Translations under genes and position numbers: made by a program
Part shown: in pieces, positions 24,302 to 34,438 of the stretch
How the letters are laid out: each line of letters starts with the position of its first letter
How positions within the stretch are numbered: the stretch's first letter is position 1
The notes under the pieces: model-generated
Seen by the model: the letters and a program-made list of their open reading frames with translations, nothing else
Databases searched by the model: none
What the model was told of the DNA's origin: nothing
Assembly: GCF_030695065.1 (NCBI RefSeq)
Contig: NZ_JAUYTR010000016.1
Coordinates: 62,001-126,000 of the forward strand
Source: Sediminibacterium sp.
GTDB taxonomy: Bacteria > Bacteroidota > Bacteroidia > Chitinophagales > Chitinophagaceae
Length of the DNA: 64,000 bases
Direction of reading: 5' to 3'

Positions 24302-25405
24302 ATGCCTCAGTCTACTACATCTAGAAAACCCGCAGTATTAGTTCTTGCAGATGGACATGTTTTTCATGGCTTGTCTTTTGGTAAAATAGGTACTGCAACT
24401 GGTGAAATTTGTTTTAATACCGGAATGACTGGATACCAAGAAGTATTCACCGACCCTAGTTATACTGGTCAGGTTCTTATTATGAATACCGTTCATATTG
24501 GAAACTATGGGGTAAAAGATACCGATGTAGAGAGTAGTTCAGTTAAAATTCACGGCTTAATTGCCAGAAATTTAGAAGAGCAATTTAGTAGGCATCAGGC
24601 CAATCAAGATTTGAACGCTTACTTAGTAGATAATAATATTGTTGCCATTGATGGAATAGATACCAGGGCATTGGTGGCTCATATTAGAACAGAGGGGGCA
24701 ATGAACTGCATTATTTCTTCAGAAGATTTATCTGTTGAACAATTAAAAGAGCAATTGAAAGCAGTGCCTAATATGGATGGTCAAGAATTGGCTAGTACAG
24801 TTAGCACTACAACTGAATATGAAATGGGGGATACTAATTCTGCCATTAAAGTAGCAGTATTAGACTTTGGTGTTAAACAACATATTCTTCAATGTTTAGT
24901 TAGTAGAGGCGCCCATATCAGAGTGCACCCTGCTAAAACAACTTTAAGTAGGTTAAAGGAATTTAACCCAACTGGTTATTTTATTTCGAATGGCCCGGGC
25001 GATCCTGCTGCAATGCCTTATGCGGTAACTACTGTTAAAGATATTTTAGCAGAAAAGAAACCAGTATTTGGTATATGTTTAGGACATCAACTCTTGGCAT
25101 TAGCGAATGATATCCCAACCTTTAAAATGCACCATGGGCACAGAGGCTTAAATCACCCAGTAAAAAATATCATTACTGGTCAGTGCGAAATAACCACTCA
25201 AAACCACGGTTTTGGTGTTGACCCTGTTGCGGTAAATAATCATCCTAACGTAGAAGTCACTCACTTGAATTTAAATGACGACTCTATTGAAGGTATTAGA
25301 TTGAAAGATCGTCCTGCATTTAGTGTTCAATACCATCCCGAGAGTACGCCAGGTCCTCATGATAGCCGTTATTTATTTGATCGTTTTGTAGAAATGATGC
25401 AGTAA
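24302..25405 (+). CDS. carA: Carbamoyl-phosphate synthase small (glutaminase) subunit
   Basis: 367 residues. N-terminal CPSase small-subunit domain (about 11-140, with G-E-I-C-F-N-T-G-M-T-G-Y-Q-E). Class I glutamine amidotransferase domain (about 180-365) with nucleophile Cys259 in G-I-C-L-G-H-Q and the His-Glu pair in Q-Y-H-P-E-S. It frees ammonia from glutamine for CarB in arginine and pyrimidine synthesis. carB is not nearby. It is followed after 9 bases by aroQ, probably in one transcript. Confidence 0.97.
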   Translation: MPQSTTSRKPAVLVLADGHVFHGLSFGKIGTATGEICFNTGMTGYQEVFTDPSYTGQVLIMNTVHIGNYGVKDTDVESSSVKIHGLIARNLEEQFSRHQANQDLNAYLVDNNIVAIDGIDTRALVAHIRTEGAMNCIISSEDLSVEQLKEQLKAVPNMDGQELASTVSTTTEYEMGDTNSAIKVAVLDFGVKQHILQCLVSRGAHIRVHPAKTTLSRLKEFNPTGYFISNGPGDPAAMPYAVTTVKDILAEKKPVFGICLGHQLLALANDIPTFKMHHGHRGLNHPVKNIITGQCEITTQNHGFGVDPVAVNNHPNVEVTHLNLNDDSIEGIRLKDRPAFSVQYHPESTPGPHDSRYLFDRFVEMMQ

Positions 25406-25414
25406 TTTCAATAA

Positions 25415-25843
25415 ATGAAAATAGCCATCATCAATGGACCTAATTTAAACCTGCTGGGTAAGCGGGAGCCGGATATTTATGGAAATCTATCTTTTGAATC
25501 TTTCTTTGAAGCACTTCAAACAAAATTTCCTACCATTCAGCTGGTTTATTTTCAATCTAATGTAGAAGGCGAATTAATTGATGCCCTTCAATTACATGGA
25601 TTTGATGCCAATGGTATCATTATTAATCCTGGTGGGTATACGCATACCAGTATTGCAATAGGAGATGCCATTGCAGCCATACCAGCTAAAGTAATTGAAG
25701 TGCATATCAGTAATATTCATGCTAGAGAAGATTTTAGAAAATTATCGCATGTTTCTGCCAAAGCTGTGGGTACTATAGCAGGATTAGGCTTAATTGGTTA
25801 TACCCTTGCAATTGAATGGTTTATTCAGCATAAATCTGCTTAA
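25415..25843 (+). CDS. aroQ: 3-Dehydroquinate dehydratase, type II
   Basis: 142 residues, normal for the type II dodecameric enzyme of the shikimate pathway. N-G-P-N-L-N-L-L-G-K-R-E-P-x-I-Y-G at 7-23 holds the catalytic Arg and Tyr lid. I-I-N-P-G-G-Y-T-H-T-S near 70-80 and E-V-H-I-S-N-I-H-A-R-E near 95-105 follow. It lies 9 bases after carA and 54 bases before the glycosyltransferase at 25898. Confidence 0.97.
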   Translation: MKIAIINGPNLNLLGKREPDIYGNLSFESFFEALQTKFPTIQLVYFQSNVEGELIDALQLHGFDANGIIINPGGYTHTSIAIGDAIAAIPAKVIEVHISNIHAREDFRKLSHVSAKAVGTIAGLGLIGYTLAIEWFIQHKSA

Positions 25844-25897
25844 AAACACTTCAATCAATTTTTACGTACTTTAGCCTTTAAAATTCCAGCTTCCCCC

Positions 25898-27445
25898 ATG
25901 CTGTTGGTAAAATCCTATACAAGACCAGTATTATTCCTAATTGGGTTTAATATTATTATCAAATTATTGTTGGCTCCGCTAATGGAGTTGGGCAATGATG
26001 AAGTGTATTACTGGACTTATTTACTTAGACCCGATTGGAATTATTTTGATCACCCTCCAATGGTTGGCTGGTTAATGCGGGTTTTTACACTGAATGGTTT
26101 TTGGGCTTCTGAAACGTCTTTACGTTTAGGTAGTATTGTAGCTTCTACCATATCAATTTGGTTCATATTTAAAATTGGCAAGCTTTTATCTAGTGAAAGA
26201 ATGGGTTGGTATGCAGCCATTTTGTATTCGGCTTCTATTTATACTGGATTTATTGCAGGTTTCTTTATTTTACCCGATTCTCCACAAATGCCTTTTTGGA
26301 CCGGAGCTCTTTATATTATGGGGCATTTGATGTTGCGTAAATCAGATGAAAACAATTGGGGTATTTGGATATTATTGGGTTTGGTAATTGGATTGGCGGC
26401 ACTTTGTAAAGTGCATGCTTTATTTCTTTGGGCTGGCTTTGGCTTATTTATTCTGCTTCAGAAAAGACAATGGTTAACCAATCCTAGATTGTATATTTCT
26501 GCATTCATTACTATTCTTTGTTTAGCACCTATTTTGTATTGGAATATACAATACGATTTTATCACTTACCGGTTTCACTCAGAAAGGGTAACCAATACAG
26601 GGGTTCAAATTGATTCTTTTATTCAAGAAATTATAGGAGAGTTTGCTTACCAAAATCCCGTTGTTTTTGTATTGGTTTGGATTGCTGTGATCTTATTTGC
26701 CATGCGAAAATTTCGATTCAGACAAAATAGAATTGGCATTTGGTTATTGTGTATGAGTTTGCCCATGCTACTAATATTTTGGGGTATTGCTTTATTTAAT
26801 CCCACACTGCCGCATTGGTCGGGCCCAGCCTATATTCCACTTTATTTTTTAGTAGCAGCTTGGTTTGAACAAGGGAAGCCAATTTTTTTTCCATTTGTAT
26901 TTAAAATGGCTATAGCCTTAGTGGCAACTGTTTTAATTGTTGCTACAGTTGCAGTTAAATTTTCTCCTGTCAATTTTGGATCAAAGTCTCCTGAATCTTA
27001 TGGAGAATACTGTCCTACATTAGACCTTTCTGGTTGGAAAAAATTGGGCGAAAATTTCAAAACGATGGTGGCTGAAGATATTGAAAACGGCGAAATGAAA
27101 GAGGGTGCAGTATTGCTTACCAATAAATGGTTCCCTGGAGGACATATAGAATTTTATGTTGCTAAACCAATGGGGATGCCTTTAATAGGAATTGGTGAAT
27201 TACAAGACCTTCATCAATTTGCTTGGTTAAATAAAGAACGCAGTCCATTACAATTAGGACAAGATGCATATGCAATTGTTCCTTCTAATTTGCCTTTGAA
27301 TGTAGCAGTTGCATATGGAGACTATTTTAAAGTAATTGAAAAACCAGAAAAACTATTACAACAGCGGGGTGGGGGTGTTGTTCGATATTTTTATGTTTAC
27401 AAATTGAAAGATTGTAAAAAAATACCTGCGCCTTTAATTCACTAA
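25898..27445 (+). CDS. Integral membrane glycosyltransferase, GT39/ArnT-like
   Basis: 515 residues with about ten transmembrane helices in the first 350 residues and a soluble C-terminal part. The first periplasmic loop holds L-G-N-D-E-V-Y-Y-W-T-Y and F-D-H-P-P-M-V-G-W, the acidic and D-H-P-P motifs of the PMT/GT39 family, which moves sugars from polyprenyl phosphate to lipids or proteins on the periplasmic side. The acceptor is unknown. A near -7 box (TACTTTAG, 25867-25874) lies upstream, so it may be transcribed separately from aroQ. Its stop interlocks with that of the TamB-like gene (27442-27445). Confidence 0.85.
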   Translation: MLLVKSYTRPVLFLIGFNIIIKLLLAPLMELGNDEVYYWTYLLRPDWNYFDHPPMVGWLMRVFTLNGFWASETSLRLGSIVASTISIWFIFKIGKLLSSERMGWYAAILYSASIYTGFIAGFFILPDSPQMPFWTGALYIMGHLMLRKSDENNWGIWILLGLVIGLAALCKVHALFLWAGFGLFILLQKRQWLTNPRLYISAFITILCLAPILYWNIQYDFITYRFHSERVTNTGVQIDSFIQEIIGEFAYQNPVVFVLVWIAVILFAMRKFRFRQNRIGIWLLCMSLPMLLIFWGIALFNPTLPHWSGPAYIPLYFLVAAWFEQGKPIFFPFVFKMAIALVATVLIVATVAVKFSPVNFGSKSPESYGEYCPTLDLSGWKKLGENFKTMVAEDIENGEMKEGAVLLTNKWFPGGHIEFYVAKPMGMPLIGIGELQDLHQFAWLNKERSPLQLGQDAYAIVPSNLPLNVAVAYGDYFKVIEKPEKLLQQRGGGVVRYFYVYKLKDCKKIPAPLIH

Positions 27446-30400
27446 TTTTTTTGAATAGGAGTTTGAATAATGATTTCTTTTTCTTTATTACCCCAAAGCT
27501 TTTCGAAGTCTCTTCTATAAGAAATACTGGCACCTGTTCTGTTCCTTCTTCCAAAATTGGAGCCACTTATATCTAAGCTGTTTTTATTAAAAATAATGGC
27601 CCTTAGTTTTCTGTCTTTGGTTAATATGATTTCAATGTTTAAGTCGGGTAGCCATTGGAAATTACCATTTTGAACACTGGAACTTGCGCCTAAATTAAAG
27701 TCTAAGTCTCCGCCAAATGTGACTATTACATTGTTATTCAAAAAGCTTTTACCCAATTTAAAGTTTACCCTAGATCGGTCTAATACACTGCTATTTGATT
27801 GTACATTTCCACCTGTAGTTCCAAAAATACTTGAACTATTGTATAAAGATGCCCCTAGGTCAAATCGCAAACTTCTATCTCCAGTTAGCTTGTACAATAA
27901 TCCTGATAAGGCTTTGTTAACTTCATTGGTTAAAACCTGAGATAAGGTATTTATACCAAGTGAGCTGATATTATAAGGGTTGCTGCCACTTCTATTGCTA
28001 AATTCTCCGGGAGGAGCAAATGTTCCAAACACAATTAAGAACGAAACTTGTTTTAATATTTCGTTTTCGTCTCTTTGTATTCTGTTTAAGAATGCGGCAA
28101 ATTCATTGTCGTTTTTTACTGGACTTCCTTGAGGAAAATCTAGTCTAAAACTAATATCGGGTTTACTTAGTTGGTTTCTTAATTCTGCTATAACATATAC
28201 ATCTCCTCTATAGCCCTTTACTGAACCACTGAATATATTGTTCCCAATTAAATCGGAAAGAGAAATTCGTTCTGCAGTGTATTGTGCGTCTATACTCATT
28301 ACTGCCTTAAATGGATCCCCATTCCATTCTATGAAATTATTTGAATTAGGTAATAATTCAAATGGTTTTTTTAATAAAGATTGGAAATTGAAATCGTAGT
28401 TACCCCTTTCTATATTGTACCTGCCTTTGATGGTTAATGGTTCAACTGTTCCTGCTTTTATTATTAATCTTCCATTGCCTTCTGCCTTAATGATATCCCC
28501 GTTTATTTCATCTAGTATAACATCAATCTGTACTTTATTATTGGCAGTAACATCAAGGTCTACTGTTAAATTGAAATTACTTTTTTTACTTGACTCTTGT
28601 AATTCGGTTCCATAGGTTTTAAAAACAATAAAGTCGGCAAAACCGCTTTCTTTACTTTGCTTATTCGGGATGGTGATATGCGAACTATCATTGGCTTCAG
28701 CTACAATATTCATTCTGCAGTCGTATTCAGGTCCTTTAAAACTGAGTGTAGCTTTACCTATTGCTTTTCCATAAAATTGTTCATTGTCTTTGGCTTTGGT
28801 ATCTATCATCAGTAACTTTTCTGTTCTAAGGTCAAAATCAAATGCCATATTCTTGAAACCTTTTTCTAGTAGTTTCCCGGTTACTGTGCCAGTATTTCCA
28901 TACATGTCTTTAATGGTGAGCCTTCCAAAGTCTATGCCATCGTCTCTAAATTTGAGTTCTGCAGAATCAATGGTATATTCTACTTGGGTAAACTCTACCT
29001 TAAGTTTTGCATTGCGTAAACTAATATCTCCTAAAAGTTGAGGGGCGTTTAAGTCTCCACTAATACTTAAATTACCTTTTGCCAATCCATCTAAATTGCT
29101 AAACAGTCCGGTTAGTAAACTCTCTATAATATCAATTTTTGTTTCATTCAATTGAATATTGGTATTGAATGAATTTCCTGTACTGTCTTTTATATTGTAT
29201 GATCCATTGGCAACTAAATCATAGTTTTTATTGGGTGAATTAATTTTAAATGGAATTAATCCTGTTTTGCTGTCGTAGCCAGCATCAATATTGACTACTC
29301 CAATAGAATCTTGCTCATAACTAAATTCTGTTGCTTGTAATGTTGCTTTTGCAGAAAAGTCTCCTAAGAATTCTGTAAGTGTAATTTCTCCACTTACAAC
29401 ACCTTCCAAGGTTTCCTTTTTCATGAAGAGGGAAGTGATATCGCCGAGTACAATATTTTTTAATTTAACCAATAAGTTGCTGGTATTTCCACCATCTTCT
29501 TCCTCCGTTTCAATTTTAATTTCTTGGAAACCACCTTGAGAAAACTGAACATTATTAGCTCTTAATAAATGTTTTCGAATGATTAATTCCCCTTTTTCTT
29601 CAATTGTCCAACGTTTATCGTTTAATACAAAACTAGATGGCCTGAACATAATCCTAACCCCATCTTCTAGGGTATAAACATCTGCTAAAAGAGAAGCATC
29701 ATCTAAAGTGCTATTTGCTTTGGTATTGATGGAAACTATGGAATGATCATTTGCTGAAGTAATATTAATGACCGAATTCGGTAAATTTAAACTGTCTCCA
29801 ATTTCAATGTTTTTAATATTGGTTGTTACACTTAAGGAGTCAAAATTTCCTTTGCCCTCTAATTGAAATCCGGTAGTTGCATATTGATCATATTTACCAT
29901 AAGGCACATAAGCATTTACCCCTAGAGCAATATTTTTAGTATCAATAGACCCATTTATATTAACATCATTGAATCCACTTATTTTATTGGTGAAAATTTT
30001 AAAATAAGGTTCTATATAAAAACTGTTAAAAGTAAAATTGAACTGCTGATTTTTTGGGGTCGTTTTTGGAGACTTTATGTAAGCAGGGTAGTAGTTGTGC
30101 AAAAACGCTTCAAAGCTTGAGGGTAATTCTGCTATATTGAATTTGCCAATAATACTTGCATTAAAATCGTTACTTCCTACATGTAGGGTTTTTATAGAAT
30201 CCGTATAACTAGAAGTTAAATTTAAAGAGTCAAACTGTATGCTGGTATTTGGATTTTGAATACTTGCATTTAATAATTTAGCAGAACCTATAAATTGGTC
30301 TATATTTTTTCCGGAAAAGTTTACATCTAATAAGCCAGCTACTTTTATTTCATTTTTAATGAGATTTAGTGCAAACAAATCTGCTTTTGAAAGATCACCT

Positions 30401-32196
30401 ACAATATTAAACAAAGGGAGCTCTTTACTAAAATCAACTTCCACATTGCTCGTAAATCCTAAATTGGGATCGTCAATTTCTAATTCACCATTAAATGATT
30501 TTTTCTGAATGGTGCCATTTGCAATGATATTGGTATAAGTGTAATTATTGAAATTGACTGAATGAACCGTGCCGTCAAATGTTGTTTTTAATTTATCAAT
30601 ATTGAAACTACTTCCTGTTAATTTTCCACTGAAGTTAATTAGCCCCAAAGAATCAATTTTCAAAAACTTCCCTAGATTAAACCGTTTAGTACTTATGAAG
30701 CCATCAAATGAAGGTTCTCCTACTGATGGCAAATTCAAGCTAATATTGGTTTGTACTCCTCCCAATTTTGTGGAGAATACGCCAGCTGTATTAAAGTTCT
30801 GAATGGTGCCACTGAAATTACCTCTATAAATAATATTGCCCAGCGCACTTAAATTTGGATTGGTAATGCCCTTTAGTTCAGGAACAAATATTCCCAAATC
30901 GTAGGCATTGGTTAAAAGTGTGCCATTACTTAGTTTAATTTGGGTAGTATTTATTTCTGGCAATCCTTTCATCATTAGATTACCTGTTAATTGGGTGCTT
31001 GCTCCAATATTTGCATTAAGCGCGGTAACATTAAATGCTGCTACAACTCCCTCAAAATTTCCTCCTATATCAATACGTTTATTCCAATTCTTTAATTCTG
31101 GGGCAAAATAAGCGATATCATCGCTATGTATGGTTGCTTTATTGAACTTTGCAACCATTGTTACTTTATTAATGTAGTCTGCAAAATCCTTATTGAAATC
31201 TTTATACCGCATTGCATAATAGTTCCCCAATTTGCTCTTAGTTGTTTGCAAATCGAGATTGCGGAATTCCATTATTTGTGGGGTAAACTTAATATCTGCA
31301 GCTAATTTTCTTAATTCAAAACCACTTCTGTCTTTTACCCTAATTTTTGCTTTTGCAGAAATAGTGTCTTTATTCATTTCGAGCGAACTGAGTGTTCCAT
31401 TCAAATTGAACAATTCAATATGTGCTTCATCAAAACCTTTTTTAGCCTTGTTAGCATTGCCCTCAATAAATAATGAGCCATCTTTAATTTGAATGTTTTT
31501 TACCTTGATACCTATGCCGCCTGGATTGAAATACAATTCTTTGCCATCATAATAAGGAGTACTTTTTTTAAGTTTTGGGGGTCTTAAACCTTCTAAGTTC
31601 TGTAGTATGACCCTTGGCTCTGTTAGTGTGATATCATTTATATGGTATAGATTTTTTACAAAATCAATTTTTTCCGCATCAACTTCTAATGCCCCCACAT
31701 TAAGTGTATTTTGAGTGCCAACCCATAAATCATTTTGAAAAAAATGAACGTTTTTAAGATTGATTTTTTTCAAATTCAAGTTGAACCCATTTTTCTTCTT
31801 CTTAGTAGAGTTGGGAGAGCTAAAATAATCAGCTATAAACTGGTAGTTCCAGATGGAGTCTTTTCTCTGCAATTTAACTACTGCATTTTCTAAGCCAATA
31901 AATTTTAATTCAGCCTTGTCTTTTAAGAAAAACCAATCGGTGATATTTAATTTTAAACTACCGGCATATAATAGCGTATCTTTTTGTTGGTCTCTAATTA
32001 AAGTACCATCCATGCTTACTTTACTGAATAGAGAAATACTGACTTTATTAATGCGAATTTCTACACCTAAAGAATTGCTCAGTTTCCCAGTTGCATACTT
32101 AACCAATGCATTTTGCACTACATCTGTTTGTATAGCTAGATACAATAGAATTAGTACCGTTAATAGGATCAATATAAATTTCCTGAATATGATCAA
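27442..32196 (-). CDS. TamB-like translocation/assembly module protein (DUF490)
   Basis: 1584 residues. A short N-terminal membrane anchor at about 5-24 (I-L-I-L-L-T-V-L-I-L-L-Y-L-A-I) is followed by a very long beta-helical AsmA/TamB-type periplasmic repeat region. The C-terminal DUF490 domain, about 1180-1570, includes G-R-Y-N-I-E-R-G-N-Y-D-F-N-F and D-I-S-F-R-L-D-F-P. TamB-like proteins bridge the inner and outer membrane and help move lipids or assemble outer-membrane proteins. The start is TTG at 32196; no in-frame ATG exists before residue 58, and starting there would lose the anchor. It lies downstream of purB (67-base gap), with no terminator between. Confidence 0.88.
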   Translation of the reverse strand: MIIFRKFILILLTVLILLYLAIQTDVVQNALVKYATGKLSNSLGVEIRINKVSISLFSKVSMDGTLIRDQQKDTLLYAGSLKLNITDWFFLKDKAELKFIGLENAVVKLQRKDSIWNYQFIADYFSSPNSTKKKKNGFNLNLKKINLKNVHFFQNDLWVGTQNTLNVGALEVDAEKIDFVKNLYHINDITLTEPRVILQNLEGLRPPKLKKSTPYYDGKELYFNPGGIGIKVKNIQIKDGSLFIEGNANKAKKGFDEAHIELFNLNGTLSSLEMNKDTISAKAKIRVKDRSGFELRKLAADIKFTPQIMEFRNLDLQTTKSKLGNYYAMRYKDFNKDFADYINKVTMVAKFNKATIHSDDIAYFAPELKNWNKRIDIGGNFEGVVAAFNVTALNANIGASTQLTGNLMMKGLPEINTTQIKLSNGTLLTNAYDLGIFVPELKGITNPNLSALGNIIYRGNFSGTIQNFNTAGVFSTKLGGVQTNISLNLPSVGEPSFDGFISTKRFNLGKFLKIDSLGLINFSGKLTGSSFNIDKLKTTFDGTVHSVNFNNYTYTNIIANGTIQKKSFNGELEIDDPNLGFTSNVEVDFSKELPLFNIVGDLSKADLFALNLIKNEIKVAGLLDVNFSGKNIDQFIGSAKLLNASIQNPNTSIQFDSLNLTSSYTDSIKTLHVGSNDFNASIIGKFNIAELPSSFEAFLHNYYPAYIKSPKTTPKNQQFNFTFNSFYIEPYFKIFTNKISGFNDVNINGSIDTKNIALGVNAYVPYGKYDQYATTGFQLEGKGNFDSLSVTTNIKNIEIGDSLNLPNSVINITSANDHSIVSINTKANSTLDDASLLADVYTLEDGVRIMFRPSSFVLNDKRWTIEEKGELIIRKHLLRANNVQFSQGGFQEIKIETEEEDGGNTSNLLVKLKNIVLGDITSLFMKKETLEGVVSGEITLTEFLGDFSAKATLQATEFSYEQDSIGVVNIDAGYDSKTGLIPFKINSPNKNYDLVANGSYNIKDSTGNSFNTNIQLNETKIDIIESLLTGLFSNLDGLAKGNLSISGDLNAPQLLGDISLRNAKLKVEFTQVEYTIDSAELKFRDDGIDFGRLTIKDMYGNTGTVTGKLLEKGFKNMAFDFDLRTEKLLMIDTKAKDNEQFYGKAIGKATLSFKGPEYDCRMNIVAEANDSSHITIPNKQSKESGFADFIVFKTYGTELQESSKKSNFNLTVDLDVTANNKVQIDVILDEINGDIIKAEGNGRLIIKAGTVEPLTIKGRYNIERGNYDFNFQSLLKKPFELLPNSNNFIEWNGDPFKAVMSIDAQYTAERISLSDLIGNNIFSGSVKGYRGDVYVIAELRNQLSKPDISFRLDFPQGSPVKNDNEFAAFLNRIQRDENEILKQVSFLIVFGTFAPPGEFSNRSGSNPYNISSLGINTLSQVLTNEVNKALSGLLYKLTGDRSLRFDLGASLYNSSSIFGTTGGNVQSNSSVLDRSRVNFKLGKSFLNNNVIVTFGGDLDFNLGASSSVQNGNFQWLPDLNIEIILTKDRKLRAIIFNKNSLDISGSNFGRRNRTGASISYRRDFEKLWGNKEKEIIIQTPIQKN

Positions 32197-32263
32197 AAAT
32201 TTACGCAGGGCTGAGCATTTTACTTTTTAATAATCAGGTTAATGAAGCAATTTAAATACCAAA

Positions 32264-33610
32264 CTAATAAGCAGGGTTTACGCCTGTATAATTAGAAGGG
32301 GAAATGGCTTTTAATTCTTTTTTGAGTGCAGGGCTAATTTTTAATGAATTGATAAATTGATGAATTGCCGCTTTATCAATTTTTTGTTTGCCCCTTGTTA
32401 AGTCTTTTAAAGCCTCATATGGATTGGGATAGTTTTCTCTTCTTAAAATGGTTTGAATGGCTTCAGCAACAACAGGCCAATTGTTTTCTAAATCTGCTTT
32501 AATAGCTTGCTCATTTAATATAAGTTTAGATAATCCTTTTTCTAAGGATTGAATAGCTATACTAATATGGCCCATTGGAACACCCATATTTCTTAATACA
32601 GTAGAATCGGTTAAATCTCGCTGCAATCTACTAATGGGTAATTTGCCACTTAAGTGCTCTAGCAATGCATTGGCAATACCTAAATTGCCTTCTGCATTTT
32701 CAAAATCAATTGGATTTACTTTATGTGGCATAGCCGAAGATCCAATTTCTCCTTTTTTGGTTTGTTGTTTAAAATAATCCATACTAATATAGGTCCAAAT
32801 ATCTCTGCACAAGTCTATCAAAATATTATTGATTCTTTTTAATGCATCAAAATGAGCAGCTAATGAATCATAGTGTTCAATTTGTGTTGTAAACTGCATT
32901 CTTTGTAACCCTAATACTTCCTCCACAAATTTGTTTCCAAGTAATACCCAGTTTTTCTTTGGGAATGCAATATGGTGGGCATTGAAATTGCCTGTTGCTC
33001 CCCCAAATTTTGCTGCATAAGGAATGCTGCTAAATAATTCAATTTGGTTGTGTATGCGTTCTACATACACCATAAACTCTTTGCCTAGTTTAGTAGGTGA
33101 AGCAGCTTGACCATGGGTTCTTGCCAACAAGGGAATATCCTTCCATTGAGATGCAAGCGAATAGATCATGTTTTGTAAATTAATCAAAGCAGGTAAGTAT
33201 TCATGTTCCATAGCATGTTTCCAGCTTAGTGGAATAGCCGTATTGTTGATATCCTGAGAAGTTAATCCAAAGTGAATCCATTCTTTCAAATGGGTTATAC
33301 CCGCTTTTTCTACTTGCTCTTTTAAAAAATATTCAACCGCTTTTACATCATGATTGGTAACCGACTCTAATTGCTTAATTTGATTGGCATCGTCTACACT
33401 AAAGTTTTCCAACATAGTACGAAGCGCTTGTTTAGCTTTTATTGGAAGTTTAAAGAATTTCTGGTCTGCTAAAAAAAAGAAATACTCTACTTCAACCAAT
33501 ACCCTGTATTTAATTAGGGCGTATTCTGCAAAATATTCGTCTAAATGTTCCACTTTTTTTCTATATCTGCCATCTATGGGCGAAAGCGCTGTTAATTGAG
33601 TCAGTTCCAT
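32264..33610 (-). CDS. purB: Adenylosuccinate lyase
   Basis: 448 residues in the fumarase/aspartase superfamily. The signature S-S-A-M-P-H-K-V-N-P-I-D-F-E-N appears near 290-304 with its catalytic Ser loop; T-H-G-Q-A-A-S-P-T and the early S-P-I-D-G-R-Y also match PurB. It releases fumarate from SAICAR and adenylosuccinate in purine synthesis. It is divergent from mqnA; the promoters overlap at 33653-33670. Confidence 0.97.
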   Translation of the reverse strand: MELTQLTALSPIDGRYRKKVEHLDEYFAEYALIKYRVLVEVEYFFFLADQKFFKLPIKAKQALRTMLENFSVDDANQIKQLESVTNHDVKAVEYFLKEQVEKAGITHLKEWIHFGLTSQDINNTAIPLSWKHAMEHEYLPALINLQNMIYSLASQWKDIPLLARTHGQAASPTKLGKEFMVYVERIHNQIELFSSIPYAAKFGGATGNFNAHHIAFPKKNWVLLGNKFVEEVLGLQRMQFTTQIEHYDSLAAHFDALKRINNILIDLCRDIWTYISMDYFKQQTKKGEIGSSAMPHKVNPIDFENAEGNLGIANALLEHLSGKLPISRLQRDLTDSTVLRNMGVPMGHISIAIQSLEKGLSKLILNEQAIKADLENNWPVVAEAIQTILRRENYPNPYEALKDLTRGKQKIDKAAIHQFINSLKISPALKKELKAISPSNYTGVNPAY

Positions 33611-33652
33611 GTGATTTTTAAATAGGGAATAGTTAAATAGTATAATTAATCT

Positions 33653-33670
33653 TTTCTTTGTACAAAAGTA
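33653..33670. promoter_or_regulatory. Overlapping divergent -7 boxes of purB and mqnA
   Basis: TTTCTTTG (33653-33660) points toward mqnA, and CAAAAGTA (33663-33670), which is TACTTTTG on minus, points toward purB. Together they form the perfect 10-bp palindrome TTTGTACAAA (33657-33666). Two polymerases could hardly bind at once, so the two genes may be expressed in competition. Confidence 0.5.
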
Positions 33671-33676
33671 GCTGAA

Positions 33677-34438
33677 TTGAACAAGAAGATACGTGTTGGG
33701 GCCGTAAGTTATTTAAATACTAAACCTATGATGTTTGGTATCAAAAGGTCGGGCTTATTAGACCGCATAATTCTAACCGAAGATTACCCTGCCAGAATTG
33801 CTGCTGATTTAAAAAACGACCAGATAGACATAGGTCTAATTCCGGTGGCTATGATCCCTTCTATCAAAAATGCCCATATAGTTGCCGATTATTGTATTTC
33901 TGCAGAAGAAAATGTAGCATCGGTAGCTATTTTTAGCGAAGTGCCTTTGCAGGAAGTTAAAAAAGTATTGCTCGATTATCAAAGTCGTACTTCGGTTAAT
34001 TTGGCCAGAATTTTATTAAAAGAATATTGGCAGTTAAACGTTGAATTAGAGTCGGCTTCATTGGATTTCAGGGAACAAATAAAGGGAACAACGGCCGGAG
34101 TAGTAATTGGGGATCGGGCCTTAGAGCAACGGTTGATTTCTCCTTATATGTATGACCTTGCTACGGCTTGGAATAACCATACTGGGTTGCCCTTTGTTTT
34201 TGCAGCTTGGGTTGCCAATAAACCGATTGATCCTGATTTTATTGATGCTTTTAATAGGGCTTTGGGCTATGGGTTAAAACATTTAGATGAGGTAGTGGCA
34301 GAGCAGTCTTTCCCTCACTATGATTTGAAAACCTATTACACCCAAAATATTCAATATAATTTGAGCCCAGAAAAATTAATCGCTATTGAGTTATTCCACC
34401 AAAAATTGAAACAATTACAATCAGTAGAACTTTCATGA
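33677..34438 (+). CDS. mqnA: Chorismate dehydratase (futalosine pathway)
   Basis: 253 residues, typical MqnA, a periplasmic-binding-protein-like fold working in the cytosol. R-V-G-A-V-S-Y-L-N-T-K-P-M near the start, D-I-G-L-I-P-V-A in the middle, and T-G-L-P-F-V-F-A-A-W-V later are family motifs. It converts chorismate to 3-enolpyruvylbenzoate, the first step of the alternative menaquinone route. The start is TTG at 33677: no ATG lies upstream in frame, and the next ATG would remove the conserved N-terminus. Its stop overlaps the start of the GT2 gene (ATGA at 34435-34438). MqnB-E are not in the window. Confidence 0.93.
   Translation: MNKKIRVGAVSYLNTKPMMFGIKRSGLLDRIILTEDYPARIAADLKNDQIDIGLIPVAMIPSIKNAHIVADYCISAEENVASVAIFSEVPLQEVKKVLLDYQSRTSVNLARILLKEYWQLNVELESASLDFREQIKGTTAGVVIGDRALEQRLISPYMYDLATAWNNHTGLPFVFAAWVANKPIDPDFIDAFNRALGYGLKHLDEVVAEQSFPHYDLKTYYTQNIQYNLSPEKLIAIELFHQKLKQLQSVELS

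Noticed and set aside
31853-32230. 125-codon open frame on plus opposite the TamB-like gene, and many similar ones (27719-27940, 30569-30802, 31232-31492).
   Set aside because: They lie wholly opposite a long, well-supported gene, have no family features and follow from codon bias of the real frame.
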